A program made the translations under genes and the position numbers. Below, piece after piece: positions 31,853 to 40,163 of a DNA stretch of 40,389 nucleotides. This DNA comes from a virus: IMG/VR virus record IMGVR_UViG_3300034198_023065, positions 1 through 40,389 of that record; one strand, 5' to 3'. The first letter of the stretch is position 1; every line of letters begins with the position of its first letter. The notes under the pieces are model-generated. The model saw only the letters and a list, made by a program, of their open reading frames with translations, was not told the DNA's origin and did no database searches.

Positions 31853-32966
31853 GCGTTTCGGCGATAACGTTCGCCCGTCAGCGTTAGTGCTTGAAGTAAC
31901 GAGGCATGCTGGCCTAATTCTGTCTCCGGCAATGGCGCTGGCAGATCGGTCCGGCAACGTATATCTGGAAACGCTCGGCAAATGGGACTTTCGGGCCCCA
32001 ATCTCTGCCAAGGGTTTCGGTTCGCAGTTGAATATGAACAAGCAAAAGCACAGGCTAAACGCGAAGCGTGGCTGTGACATGCTTCATAACATCTGCAACT
32101 ACGGATATGCCGATAAGCGGGGCGAGAAGGTAACCTTCGAACCCTGTCGTTGGCCGACGGTGTACATTCCGGTTCGTGACCATATGCGGATTGACGAGGA
32201 TAAGTTGACCGCATTGGCTATCCAGAATGCTCCGTCTGAGTTGGTAGAAACTTACCGGCGCAAGCTGCGCGACAGCATGCTTCGGGAGTTTGGCAACAAG
32301 ACCTACATCAACGTTGCTGCGCTCACCGAAGAGTCGGCTAAGGATGTCACCAAGGCTATCAAGCACGACGCTGCGATTGAAGACTTCTCGCCTGTGTTGG
32401 GCGATATGGATCGAAATCCCTTTGGTTCGGTTAGCGACATGACCGTGTCGCTGCCGAATCCTGCCGGCAAGATTCTGGCTCGGCATGGGCTGGAGACGGC
32501 GGAGGGGATGCCGGCGTGGATTGTCGATGATATTTTGCATGGCATGTACGCCGAGCTGGGCGATATCCAGCCGGCCGAAGACGAGATGTGCGATGCGTTA
32601 TTATCGCCAGACCAGCCGCTGGAAGTAACGATTGATATCAAGACGGCTATTGAAAAGATGCCGTCTGCAGCCGCAACTTATTTGCGGTTTCACGCGCCAA
32701 AGAGGGCGCAGCGGGAAGCGCTCGATGAGGAGCTATTTACAGCCGCGCTAAATCCGGCTACACCTTTAGTGTTGAGTCGCCTCAGCGCTATTCAGGTTAA
32801 CCGGGCCGAGGAATGGCAGAACACGCCGTTCCCGTATCGCGGTGAGTTGTTAGCGCCCGTCGAGTTTGTTCCGAAGCGGTCGAGTTATCACCCTTCGGAA
32901 AACGTTGGTCCCGTAGCATCAGTTGAATGCGCAGAGAGTGTCCGTATGCGCATTGCTGGTGTGTAA
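31728..32966 (+). CDS. Hypothetical protein, 412 aa
   Basis: Unrecognised. The GTG at 31728 is well supported by AAAGGAG six bases upstream. A helical N-terminus is followed by a basic segment (SQLNMNKQKHRLNAKRG) around residue 110 and a long acidic/helical C-terminal half. There are no transmembrane helices or catalytic motifs. It is the largest unknown gene of this section, and it lies upstream of the terminator that closes the operon. Confidence 0.8.
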   Translation: MDIAKTQATIIAAFDRVAARCEEFVAVSWLAGEGKKFDSPLRRFGDNVRPSALVLEVTRHAGLILSPAMALADRSGNVYLETLGKWDFRAPISAKGFGSQLNMNKQKHRLNAKRGCDMLHNICNYGYADKRGEKVTFEPCRWPTVYIPVRDHMRIDEDKLTALAIQNAPSELVETYRRKLRDSMLREFGNKTYINVAALTEESAKDVTKAIKHDAAIEDFSPVLGDMDRNPFGSVSDMTVSLPNPAGKILARHGLETAEGMPAWIVDDILHGMYAELGDIQPAEDEMCDALLSPDQPLEVTIDIKTAIEKMPSAAATYLRFHAPKRAQREALDEELFTAALNPATPLVLSRLSAIQVNRAEEWQNTPFPYRGELLAPVEFVPKRSSYHPSENVGPVASVECAESVRMRIAGV

Positions 32967-32974
32967 TTACTAAC

Positions 32975-33262
32975 ATGCGTTACTTCATCAAACCTGAAGA
33001 TCCGGCGCTAGCGTGGTTGTTAAACATCGACGCTGCGCCGAGTACGTTACCGTTCTTCCCGGACGATAGCGGAATAGGTTTGGTAGTAGCGCAGCTCATC
33101 TCCGGTAAAGTCCTCGCCGAGGTCTTACCGACGGAAGAGCACGTTCGGTTGGTTTGCGGTGGCGGGGTTCCTCTGGGTCGGCTGTATTTTCATGTCCCGA
33201 AAACACGGCTGTATTCAGTGTGCCCCGAGTTAAGTTCAGAATCTTTCGGGGGCAACGTCTAG
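32975..33262 (+). CDS. Hypothetical protein, 95 aa
   Basis: Unrecognised. The ATG at 32975 is nine bases after the previous stop, without a strong ribosome binding site. Short beta-rich protein (FFPDDSGIGLVVAQLISGKVLAEVL). Its last codons form the 5' arm of the intrinsic terminator, and its TAG lies in the loop. This fixes the end of the transcription unit but says nothing about function. Confidence 0.75.
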   Translation: MRYFIKPEDPALAWLLNIDAAPSTLPFFPDDSGIGLVVAQLISGKVLAEVLPTEEHVRLVCGGGVPLGRLYFHVPKTRLYSVCPELSSESFGGNV

Positions 33263-33290
33263 GCTTCGGCCATTCGTTGCCCCCTTTTTT
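33248..33290 (+). terminator. Rho-independent terminator
   Basis: GGGGGCAACG (33248-33257) pairs perfectly with CGTTGCCCCC (33275-33284). The loop carries its own GGC-TTCG-GCC mini-hairpin. A run of six T follows (33285-33290). This is a classic strong intrinsic terminator and separates the upstream operon from the portal-containing section. Confidence 0.92.
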
Positions 33291-33306
33291 AGCTATTGGA
33301 GCTTTT

Positions 33307-34221
33307 ATGCCCGACTACCGAGACCCAGCAAGTGAGCGGATGGAAAACGGCCGCACCATGCTTGACGTTATGCGTGGCAGCAAGGGCCTCAAGGGGGTAA
33401 TCGTGGCGCCGGCTACCCCCGGCGGTATCCCGATTAATTTTAATCCGCACGACCGGTCAAAAATTAAAATCAATGTTGTCGATCCAAACGGCACAAACGT
33501 CGGCGGTTTAACACTCGACCAGATGACTGCCCCAGCTGTTGAACAAGCTTTGGCTACCGCGCAGGCAGCCATTTCCGGTAATGATATCAATGCTATTAGG
33601 GAGCGAGCTGCTATGGTGTTTGAAGAGTTATCAAAAATGGAAAAAGCCGGCGTACAGCGCGTGCCCGTTACCCGCGCAAAGAAACAAGTTGTGCAACCGG
33701 CGCCACAACCGGAAGAAACAGAAGAAGAGCTGGCGGCAAATTTGGTAGCGGAACTAGACCCACCGCCGGCTATGCCGCCGCTTGAAAAAATTGATCGAAA
33801 CTACAGTCCAATGGCCGCGTTTGGTTTGAAGAAACAATCAAACAATCCCGTCCCGACGGCAACAGCTACAGCGCACAAAGCAGGCCCGCCGCAGAAATTG
33901 CTGTATTTTGAAAAAGAGGGCATCGGCACAGTTCCGGCGTTTTTTCACGACGTAATTGTGTCTGTTGCGCAGGTCTCTCCCGACAGCATCGAGGAGAACG
34001 GTTTCATCGTATTAATTTACGATCTGCGTTTTGAGCAAAACGCGGCTCGATGGTTTCCGCCGTCAAATGATCCATATCAGCGGCCGTGGGCTGTGCAAAT
34101 TAACGACGATCGGCGGTTATACCTTGTCCATACGACGGGATTTCAGTATGTTTATGATAACCGCGAGTACTGTGTTTTACTCGTTGAGCGCGCCGTGCGG
34201 GCAAATTACGACGAGGTTTAA
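33307..34221 (+). CDS. Hypothetical protein upstream of portal, 304 aa
   Basis: Unrecognised. The ATG at 33307 is preceded by TTGGAGC just after the terminator T-run. The middle (about 120-190) is Pro/Gln/Glu-rich and flexible (QPAPQPEETEEELAANLV). The C-terminal 110 residues look like a compact alpha/beta domain (FFHDVIVSVAQVSPDSIEENG, then RRLYLVHTTGFQYVYDNREY). As the first gene after the terminator and two genes before the portal, it could be a structural or head-assembly protein; no motif confirms this. Confidence 0.8.
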   Translation: MPDYRDPASERMENGRTMLDVMRGSKGLKGVIVAPATPGGIPINFNPHDRSKIKINVVDPNGTNVGGLTLDQMTAPAVEQALATAQAAISGNDINAIRERAAMVFEELSKMEKAGVQRVPVTRAKKQVVQPAPQPEETEEELAANLVAELDPPPAMPPLEKIDRNYSPMAAFGLKKQSNNPVPTATATAHKAGPPQKLLYFEKEGIGTVPAFFHDVIVSVAQVSPDSIEENGFIVLIYDLRFEQNAARWFPPSNDPYQRPWAVQINDDRRLYLVHTTGFQYVYDNREYCVLLVERAVRANYDEV

Positions 34222-34224
34222 ACC

Positions 34225-34374
34225 GTGGAAAAATGTGGAGTTATAAAAGCCGGCGTCACACCCCCTGAGCACGAAGACGCCGTACAACCAGCAGAAAAGA
34301 AAGCGCAGGTTCAAGCGCTTGATAGTGATTTCCGCAAACGAGCCGCGGACACTGTGCAAACAACGGCCAAATAG
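34225..34374 (+). CDS. Small hypothetical protein, 49 aa
   Basis: An open frame from GTG 34225 to TAG 34374 fills the gap before the portal gene. GAGG lies nine bases upstream. The predicted peptide starts MEKCGVIKAG and continues as a charged helix (AEKKAQVQALDSDFRKRAADT). It has normal-looking composition and no competing reading frame in the gap. Function unknown; it may be a small head or portal accessory protein. Confidence 0.6.
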   Translation: MEKCGVIKAGVTPPEHEDAVQPAEKKAQVQALDSDFRKRAADTVQTTAK

Positions 34375-34386
34375 CACGAGGCGCCC

Positions 34387-36309
34387 GTGTCGCTCCAACC
34401 ATCTGCTTCTATGGGGTACAACTCGCTCGGCCGCGGCGTACAGGCCGACGAGCGGTTTCCCGATCCGTTCTGTGACGTAGCCAGTTTGTCGATGCCAGAG
34501 AGCATCCAGACGGCACTGCGCTGGACGGAATACATCATGAACGCGAATGGCCCGTATAGGCAGGCCATTGATCGCGTCGTGTCATACTTTATTACTGACG
34601 TTGAAATTCGGGACGTTGGCGAAAACAAAACAGGGCGCGAAGAAAAAGAAAAATACGAAACGTTTTTAGCTGACACGCTGAGCATTAAAAACGTGCTGCA
34701 CGCTGTAGGCATGGATTACATGACCTACGGAAATTCTTTTACCAGTTTGCTCGTGCCGTTTCGCCGATACTTGTTCTGCCCTAAGTGCGGGCTAGAGATG
34801 CCGCTAGATCGGGTAATGAACTCAGACCAGTGCGCGTTTTCGTGGCAGAACTTCCAGTTTCACGCGAGCTGTCCGAAATGCAAATACGTCGGACCTTGGA
34901 AACACGTTGACCGGCGCAGCGGCGACACAGGCCACATCACAGTCAAGCGCTGGAGCCCGCACGAAATTGATATCTTGTGGGACCCGTACACCGGCGAATG
35001 CTCGTACGTGTGGAAGATTCCCGAAGACTATCGCACGCTGATCAAGCAAGGGCATCTGCATCATCTTGAGCGCGCGAGTTGGGAAGTCATTCAGGCGATC
35101 AAGAACGGCCAGAACTTGATGTTCGACAAGGGCGTTATTTTTCACTTGAAAGAAGATCCACTCGCCGGCATGCGAAACCGCGGGTGGGGCATCTCGCGCG
35201 TGCTTTCCAACTTTCGAGAAGCGTGGTACTACCAGATCCTCAAGCGCTACAACGAAGCCGTGGCGCTCGATTATGTTATCCCGTTCCGCGTGATCACGCC
35301 GATGCCGCGCGGTGGCGACGCGCAGTCGTCCGACCCTGTTCACACGATTAACCTGTCAAGCTTTACGGCGCGTGTAAATTCGATGATTCGTGCGCGCCGC
35401 ACCGACCCTGCGCGCTGGAACATTCTTCCGTTTCCGGTGCAGTATCAAGCGCTCGGCGGCGACGCGTCTCAACTTGCGCCACGAGACTTGCTCGATCAGG
35501 GCTTAGAGACGTTACTGAAGTGCATCGGTATGCCGGTCGAGCTGTTTAACGGCACGTTAACTCTCCAAGCCGCCCCGGCGGCTCTACGGCTGTTTGAGGC
35601 GAACTGGAGCCACCTACCGCACAACATGAACCTGTTCCTTAACGAACTGGTGTCGGCTATTTCGCGCGTCATGTCTTGGGAGCCGGTGAGCGTCAAGCTT
35701 ATGCGCGTCACGCACGCCGACGACCTCAATCGCCAGATGGCCAAGCTGCAGCTCATGCAGGGGCAGCAGATCAGTAAGAGCACCGGCCTGTCGAGCGTTG
35801 GTCTGGATTACCGCGACGAGATCAAACAGATGCTCGAAGAAGAAAAGATCTACGCGGAAGAGCAGGAGCACATGCAGGCAGAGATGCAGCAGGCGCAGCA
35901 GATGAAAGACATGAGTCAGGCGCCCGACATGATGTCAGGTGTCGGCAACACCGGTGCCGGCGCTACGGGTATGCCGCAAGGAGGCGGCCCGCCGGCTCAA
36001 GCCCCCGCGGGTGGTATGCCGGGTCAGATGCCAAGCCCGGTCGATCAGTTCCTGTCTCAACGGCAGAATTCGCCAAACGTACCAAGAACACCAGAAGAGC
36101 TGCAGCAACAAGCACAGCTTATTGCCAATCAGCTACTGTCTATGCCTGAGTCTACAAAAGACGGCGAGTTGATTAAATTGAAACGGGCGGATTCAACGAT
36201 GCACGCGCTTGTGACCAGCATCATTGACGACATCCGGCAACAGGCGCGTTCTCAGGGCGGCGCAATGGTGATGGCGCAACAGTTTGGCCAAGGCGCTCCT
36301 GCTCAATAA
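34387..36309 (+). CDS. Portal protein with zinc-ribbon insertion, 640 aa
   Basis: Features of phage portal proteins: GPYRQAIDRVVSYFITDVEI near 55-75, a MDYMTYGNSFTSLLVPF segment near 115, LLDQGLETLLKCIGMPVELFNG near 370-392, then APAALRLFEANW and a long helical C-terminus. Between about 135 and 180 there is an insert with CPKC and, 40 residues later, CPKC again, forming a likely zinc ribbon. The C-terminal 140 residues are Met/Gln/Pro/Gly-rich and flexible. The portal forms the 12-subunit DNA gateway at the capsid vertex. Start GTG with GAGG upstream. The terminase gene is not in this window. Confidence 0.8.
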   Translation: MSLQPSASMGYNSLGRGVQADERFPDPFCDVASLSMPESIQTALRWTEYIMNANGPYRQAIDRVVSYFITDVEIRDVGENKTGREEKEKYETFLADTLSIKNVLHAVGMDYMTYGNSFTSLLVPFRRYLFCPKCGLEMPLDRVMNSDQCAFSWQNFQFHASCPKCKYVGPWKHVDRRSGDTGHITVKRWSPHEIDILWDPYTGECSYVWKIPEDYRTLIKQGHLHHLERASWEVIQAIKNGQNLMFDKGVIFHLKEDPLAGMRNRGWGISRVLSNFREAWYYQILKRYNEAVALDYVIPFRVITPMPRGGDAQSSDPVHTINLSSFTARVNSMIRARRTDPARWNILPFPVQYQALGGDASQLAPRDLLDQGLETLLKCIGMPVELFNGTLTLQAAPAALRLFEANWSHLPHNMNLFLNELVSAISRVMSWEPVSVKLMRVTHADDLNRQMAKLQLMQGQQISKSTGLSSVGLDYRDEIKQMLEEEKIYAEEQEHMQAEMQQAQQMKDMSQAPDMMSGVGNTGAGATGMPQGGGPPAQAPAGGMPGQMPSPVDQFLSQRQNSPNVPRTPEELQQQAQLIANQLLSMPESTKDGELIKLKRADSTMHALVTSIIDDIRQQARSQGGAMVMAQQFGQGAPAQ

Positions 36310-36312
36310 CAC

Positions 36313-37356
36313 ATGCGCATTGGTATCTATACACACTACGCTCACTGTGACGAAGCGTACTTTGCTGTGCGGCTGGCTGATTTTTTACGTACACAAGGCG
36401 TCGAGTACACCATTTACTCTGACGCATCGCCGGCGAAGCTTTGCACGCACCACGACCGCATTGTCATTCATAAAAAGAAATGCCCGTTTACTCACTGGGC
36501 AAAAACGTGCCACACAATTATTTACACCCAACCGCCGCGGCTTGACACGTTGAATTTTATTCGGCGTTTTGGAATACGCACAATTATCGTTCCGATGTGG
36601 CAAGAGCTTATGCGGCCGTTTCGTAAAGCCATGCAGCGCGTTGACCACGTAATTGCTATGAACTCAGAAGCGCGCGAGCTTTTTGCCAAAGTCTATAAAT
36701 TAAAGAACGTCACGTACATTCCATTTGACGTCGGTTTGCCAACCACAAAAAAAACTAAGCCGGTGAACAGTCGGCAGGTAAAGATATTTTTACCGTGGTT
36801 TGACCGGAACGCTCGCTGCGCGAACAGCCAGTTTCTCGGCCTGCTCGGCTACCTGCTTGAACGTATGCCAGACGCGCAGCTCACGGTAGCGATTACGTCT
36901 TGCCGGTTTGCCCCGTCTGTGGCCAAGTTTTTTCAAACGCTCGGTCGCAAAACAAACGGGCGCGTAAAACTGGTGCGCAACACGCCGCTCGCCAAACGCC
37001 CGGCTATGTACACGGCGCACGATTTGACGATACTGCCCGCTGAGTGCGACAACTACGGGTTTTGTAGTCTGACGTCTATCAATTGCGGGACACCAGTACT
37101 TTCATTTGCCCTGTCTCCGCAGATTGACTTCGTGTATCAAGATGCGAATGGCGTGCTTGTAAAAACGCGAGTAGACTACGACGAAAATGGCGTTCCTCAC
37201 GCAGCGCCAGATTATGAACATCTGATCACTGTCCTGCAGACATTTATTGCAGAGCCCGTGCATATCGACAACCTCAACCGCCGGGTGAACTACAACTTAT
37301 CAACGCGCCGCAAATCGTTTGAGCTAGGCTGGCAAACGCTACTCAAACTTGTGTGA
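36313..37356 (+). CDS. Glycosyltransferase, GT-B fold (GT4-like)
   Basis: A 347-aa protein. The N-terminal strand MRIGIYTHYAHCDEAYFAVRLADFL is followed near residue 240-265 by LPAECDNYGFCSLTSINCGTPVL, which resembles the GT4 donor-binding ExxxxGF...E/S region and the following GTPVL. It would transfer a sugar from a nucleotide sugar; DNA, virion protein or host glycan are all possible acceptors. It starts three bases after the portal stop, an unusual neighbour. The gene is somewhat AT-richer than the portal, possibly a later arrival. Confidence 0.8.
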   Translation: MRIGIYTHYAHCDEAYFAVRLADFLRTQGVEYTIYSDASPAKLCTHHDRIVIHKKKCPFTHWAKTCHTIIYTQPPRLDTLNFIRRFGIRTIIVPMWQELMRPFRKAMQRVDHVIAMNSEARELFAKVYKLKNVTYIPFDVGLPTTKKTKPVNSRQVKIFLPWFDRNARCANSQFLGLLGYLLERMPDAQLTVAITSCRFAPSVAKFFQTLGRKTNGRVKLVRNTPLAKRPAMYTAHDLTILPAECDNYGFCSLTSINCGTPVLSFALSPQIDFVYQDANGVLVKTRVDYDENGVPHAAPDYEHLITVLQTFIAEPVHIDNLNRRVNYNLSTRRKSFELGWQTLLKLV

Positions 37357-37373
37357 CGGCATATGGAGATGCC

Positions 37374-38135
37374 ATGAAAAAATCTGACAACCCAGTAGTG
37401 CCATTACGGCAAATACTGGCTTTCGCCGAGCAGCACTACCGAGATCTACGCACCAACGCCGGAATCAGTCTTATAGAGCACAGCAAACAGGTAGCGCGGC
37501 AAGCCGAGACAATTGCTCACAAACTGTATCAAGATGTCCGCGCTGACTACTTACCCGACGACACGAAAGACAGCATTTCGTCAATTATTCAGGGCGCTCT
37601 TTTGCACGACGTTCTTAATGTGAGCGCGTGCGCATTTGAAAACATTGCCGAGATTTCGACCGTACAAGTGGCTGCGATGGTTGCAGACATTAGCCGCGAT
37701 TTTCGCATGGTCGAGACAAAACGCGATATGGAGTTTCGGGGTCGCGTCAGCGGTAGTCCGGTCGGCGCGCAGATCATCGTGCTTTCCGACATCATCTGTA
37801 CCGCTAAAGATTTGCTGGTGCTGGTCACTGAAAATGGAACAGCGGCTGTACCAAAAGCAAAAAAGATTCTTACCCAACTTGACGGCGACTTACTGGCGTT
37901 GCGCGCAGCTGAGCGGTTCTACATGCTACGGCTGTTTTCACACGCCGCGCGCAATCTTCTGAGCGACGTAAGCCGCGCGATTAAAGAGTGTCGGCAAAAA
38001 GCCAAACTTGACAAACTCGTAGCACAATCTACAACCGGGATACGCGCCAAGGCAGCCGAAGCAGAAATAGCAAAACCAGCGGCTGTTAAAAAGAAAAGGG
38101 AGGTTCGATATGCCCGCAAGCGAAGTGTTGAATAA
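37374..38135 (+). CDS. HD-domain protein, RelA/SpoT hydrolase-like
   Basis: A 253-aa protein. HD-type metal ligands: His near 36 (IEHSKQVA), HD near 78-79 (ALLHDVL) and Asp near 139 (LSDII). The segment KRDMEFRGRVSGSPVGAQIIVLSDIICTAKDLL matches the (p)ppGpp-hydrolase HD arrangement of SpoT/MESH1 enzymes. The ED pair after HD that SpoT uses in hydrolysis is replaced by NV here. It may degrade an alarmone or nucleotide, or may have lost that activity. The ATG at 37374 follows GGAG by five bases. The C-terminal 50 residues are basic. Confidence 0.78.
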   Translation: MKKSDNPVVPLRQILAFAEQHYRDLRTNAGISLIEHSKQVARQAETIAHKLYQDVRADYLPDDTKDSISSIIQGALLHDVLNVSACAFENIAEISTVQVAAMVADISRDFRMVETKRDMEFRGRVSGSPVGAQIIVLSDIICTAKDLLVLVTENGTAAVPKAKKILTQLDGDLLALRAAERFYMLRLFSHAARNLLSDVSRAIKECRQKAKLDKLVAQSTTGIRAKAAEAEIAKPAAVKKKREVRYARKRSVE

Positions 38136-38424
38136 TATCCTCGCTGATTTTACGGCAAATAAGCCAGAACTCGTCAGCGACCAGCTAAAAGCTTTTTGCG
38201 AATACGCCGCCACGTGGTTGGCCACAAATAGCGTTGTCGGGGTCGGGCATACGCCGAACGGGCTGGCGCTTCGATTTGCCGACGGTCGCGAACTGTTGCT
38301 CTTTGAGCCGCTGGCCGAACTTGTTATCCCTGTGCCCGACGATATTGGTATCACCGGCACACAGAGCAAAATAACAAAACCCGTTGCCGGCGACACCCCT
38401 AGCTTTCAAATTACCGGTCGCTAA
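38110..38424 (+). CDS. Hypothetical protein, 104 aa
   Basis: Unrecognised. The helical first half (FTANKPELVSDQLKAFCEYAATWL) is followed by a beta-rich part (GLALRFADGRELLLFEPL). It overlaps the HD gene by 26 bases and ends just before the thymidylate kinase, so it belongs to the nucleotide-metabolism cluster. GAGG lies upstream of the ATG. Function unknown. Confidence 0.75.
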   Translation: MPASEVLNNILADFTANKPELVSDQLKAFCEYAATWLATNSVVGVGHTPNGLALRFADGRELLLFEPLAELVIPVPDDIGITGTQSKITKPVAGDTPSFQITGR

Positions 38425-38438
38425 ACGAAAGGAACCCA

Positions 38439-39068
38439 GTGTTCGTTTGCTTCGAAGGAATCGACGGCGCCGGCAAGACGACGCAGGCGCGCATGTTGTT
38501 GCAGCGGTTGCATAAAGAAGGCGTAGCCGCGACACAGGTAGCCGATCCGGGAACAACGAGCATTGGTACGGCTATACGGCAGATCCTTCTGCACAACGAC
38601 GCGCCGATCACACCCGCCGCACAAATGCTGTTGTTCTCGGCCGCCCGGGCAGAGTTATCGGCTCACATCAACGAACTGTTGGCGCAGGGGCAGGTTGTGA
38701 TATGCGATCGGTGGCTGTTGTCTACGCTCGTCTATCAGGGCGAAATAAATAACATATCAACGGACCTGATCGTCAACATTTTTCGCGAGACGTCATACAT
38801 CTGCCCTGACATTCTGTTTCTCATGGACATAGCGCCAGAGAATGTCAGGAAGCGCCGCCCCGTTGGTCACACGCGCCCCGACCGGTACGAACGGCGGTGC
38901 GTCGAGGACCAGCACAGAATGCGGGCGGCGTACAAGACACACGCGGCGCACCGCCCCCACGCCAGCATTGTGCATCACATCAATGCTGACTCGCCGGCCG
39001 ACTCGACGCACGACGAGATTTATCGGTTATTTTCTGTTGTTTCGCGTAAGACTGCCCCGCATACATGA
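38439..39068 (+). CDS. tmk: Thymidylate kinase
   Basis: A 209-aa P-loop kinase. P-loop EGIDGAGKTT at residues 6-15, DPGTTSIGTAIR near 38-49 (the dTMP-kinase REPGGT region), LLFSAARAEL near 65, DRW near 90 and a LID segment TRPDRYERR near 145. It would phosphorylate dTMP to dTDP using ATP, raising dTTP supply for phage replication. The start is GTG with AAAGGAA upstream. Its length is normal for the family (about 205-215). It sits downstream of the HD protein. Confidence 0.92.
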   Translation: MFVCFEGIDGAGKTTQARMLLQRLHKEGVAATQVADPGTTSIGTAIRQILLHNDAPITPAAQMLLFSAARAELSAHINELLAQGQVVICDRWLLSTLVYQGEINNISTDLIVNIFRETSYICPDILFLMDIAPENVRKRRPVGHTRPDRYERRCVEDQHRMRAAYKTHAAHRPHASIVHHINADSPADSTHDEIYRLFSVVSRKTAPHT

Positions 39069-39078
39069 AAGGATTCAT

Positions 39079-39576
39079 ATGCTAGTTTTGTCGCCGGAAG
39101 TTGCGCAGAAAAAAGCCGATCGCGAAAAGTTTGTTCGTATAACGCTGGAGACAGCGACGCAGCGTGAAATTAAACGGCAGCAAAAAACGGCGGGCGAAGA
39201 GTTAGCGCACCTGTGCTTAACGTTGCATCAACTTGCGCAAAAGTATGTGCCGCGGTCAGCGCAGACATTTCGCGACTTTGACGCACTTACCCGCTCTACG
39301 CGGGCTATGCAAAAGATGGGGCTTAAACCAGCGGTATCCGCAGAGATAGCTGCCCCAGCAGCCGCTGTCGAGGCATCTGTGGTTTTAAATTCGCCAGAGT
39401 ATCGGAGGTTACAGAATAGATTTGTGGCGGTTCTCGCAACTATTGCCGATATGCCGGAGAAAAATACACCCCCCGGGCACCCCGAATATCAAAAGGGCGT
39501 GCGCGAAGGCTATCGCCGCGCTAGCGATATTGCTATCTTATTTCTAGAAGATCTCCACATTGGAGTAAGAAAATGA
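39079..39576 (+). CDS. Hypothetical protein, 165 aa
   Basis: Unrecognised. The ATG at 39079 follows AAAGGA. The first 70 residues are strongly helical and basic (KADREKFVRITLETATQREIKRQQK), then comes an Ala-rich linker and another helical segment. It is ATGA-coupled to the next gene. No recognised domain; nucleic acid or partner binding is possible from charge. Confidence 0.77.
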   Translation: MLVLSPEVAQKKADREKFVRITLETATQREIKRQQKTAGEELAHLCLTLHQLAQKYVPRSAQTFRDFDALTRSTRAMQKMGLKPAVSAEIAAPAAAVEASVVLNSPEYRRLQNRFVAVLATIADMPEKNTPPGHPEYQKGVREGYRRASDIAILFLEDLHIGVRK

Positions 39577-39845
39577 CAGCACAATCGCAACGCACCCTCG
39601 CCGAACTATCCGATTTAAATCCTGAAGCCGTGTTGTTTGACAACATGGATTCGGCGCTTATCGGGCTCGGGTACATTGCCAACGAGGCGCCGGTGGCCGT
39701 TTATAGCCGCGCAAAAATTTATGCCAAGCTTTTGCGCGACGGATTTTCCCAAGACGATGCCGACGAATATTACGCCGGAAAATTTGTAGCCTTGCGCGCC
39801 GGTAATTTAACACCTGTAATTGTTGACGATTTTCAGGAGGAGTAA
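39573..39845 (+). CDS. Conserved-looking small phage protein, 90 aa
   Basis: Unrecognised as a named family, though the order FDNMDSALIGLGYI, then VAVYSRAKIYAKLLRDGFSQDDADEYY resembles small phage proteins with a D-x-A-L-I-G...VAVYdy.k...L...G motif seen in many lytic phages. Those proteins have no known function. The ATGA start overlaps the previous gene; the stop is four bases before the next GTG. Confidence 0.78.
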   Translation: MTAQSQRTLAELSDLNPEAVLFDNMDSALIGLGYIANEAPVAVYSRAKIYAKLLRDGFSQDDADEYYAGKFVALRAGNLTPVIVDDFQEE

Positions 39846-39849
39846 TTTC

Positions 39850-40155
39850 GTGGCCACAGTTGTTGTTAACAGCCTCAATCACATAGAATTTAGAAACGTA
39901 AATGCGGCTAAAGCACAAAATGACTCGCCAACTGTTAGCTTTCAGGCCGGCGAATGGGCGGCCGAAAATCACGTTGAAGCAGGAATTGTTGTTGATGTAT
40001 ACGGCCCAGAAGCGCCAATCCTAACGTCCGCGGATGCGCGCAAATTGGCAAAATGGCTTAACCGCGCGGCCGACGAGCTAGAAGGCACGCACAAGAAGAA
40101 CAACAAGCATAAACAGCGCCGGCATTATGAGTCTGATGACGACAACACGTATTAG
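39850..40155 (+). CDS. Hypothetical protein, 101 aa
   Basis: Unrecognised. The GTG at 39850 lies after a strong AGGAGGAG site. A beta-rich first half ([16 protein letters not shown]) and a basic/acidic tail ([18 protein letters not shown]) are visible. The tail looks disordered. It is followed by the collagen-repeat gene. Confidence 0.77.
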   Translation: MATVVVNSLNHIEFRNVNAAKAQNDSPTVSFQAGEWAAENHVEAGIVVDVYGPEAPILTSADARKLAKWLNRAADELEGTHKKNNKHKQRRHYESDDDNTY

Positions 40156-40163
40156 GTTACGCC

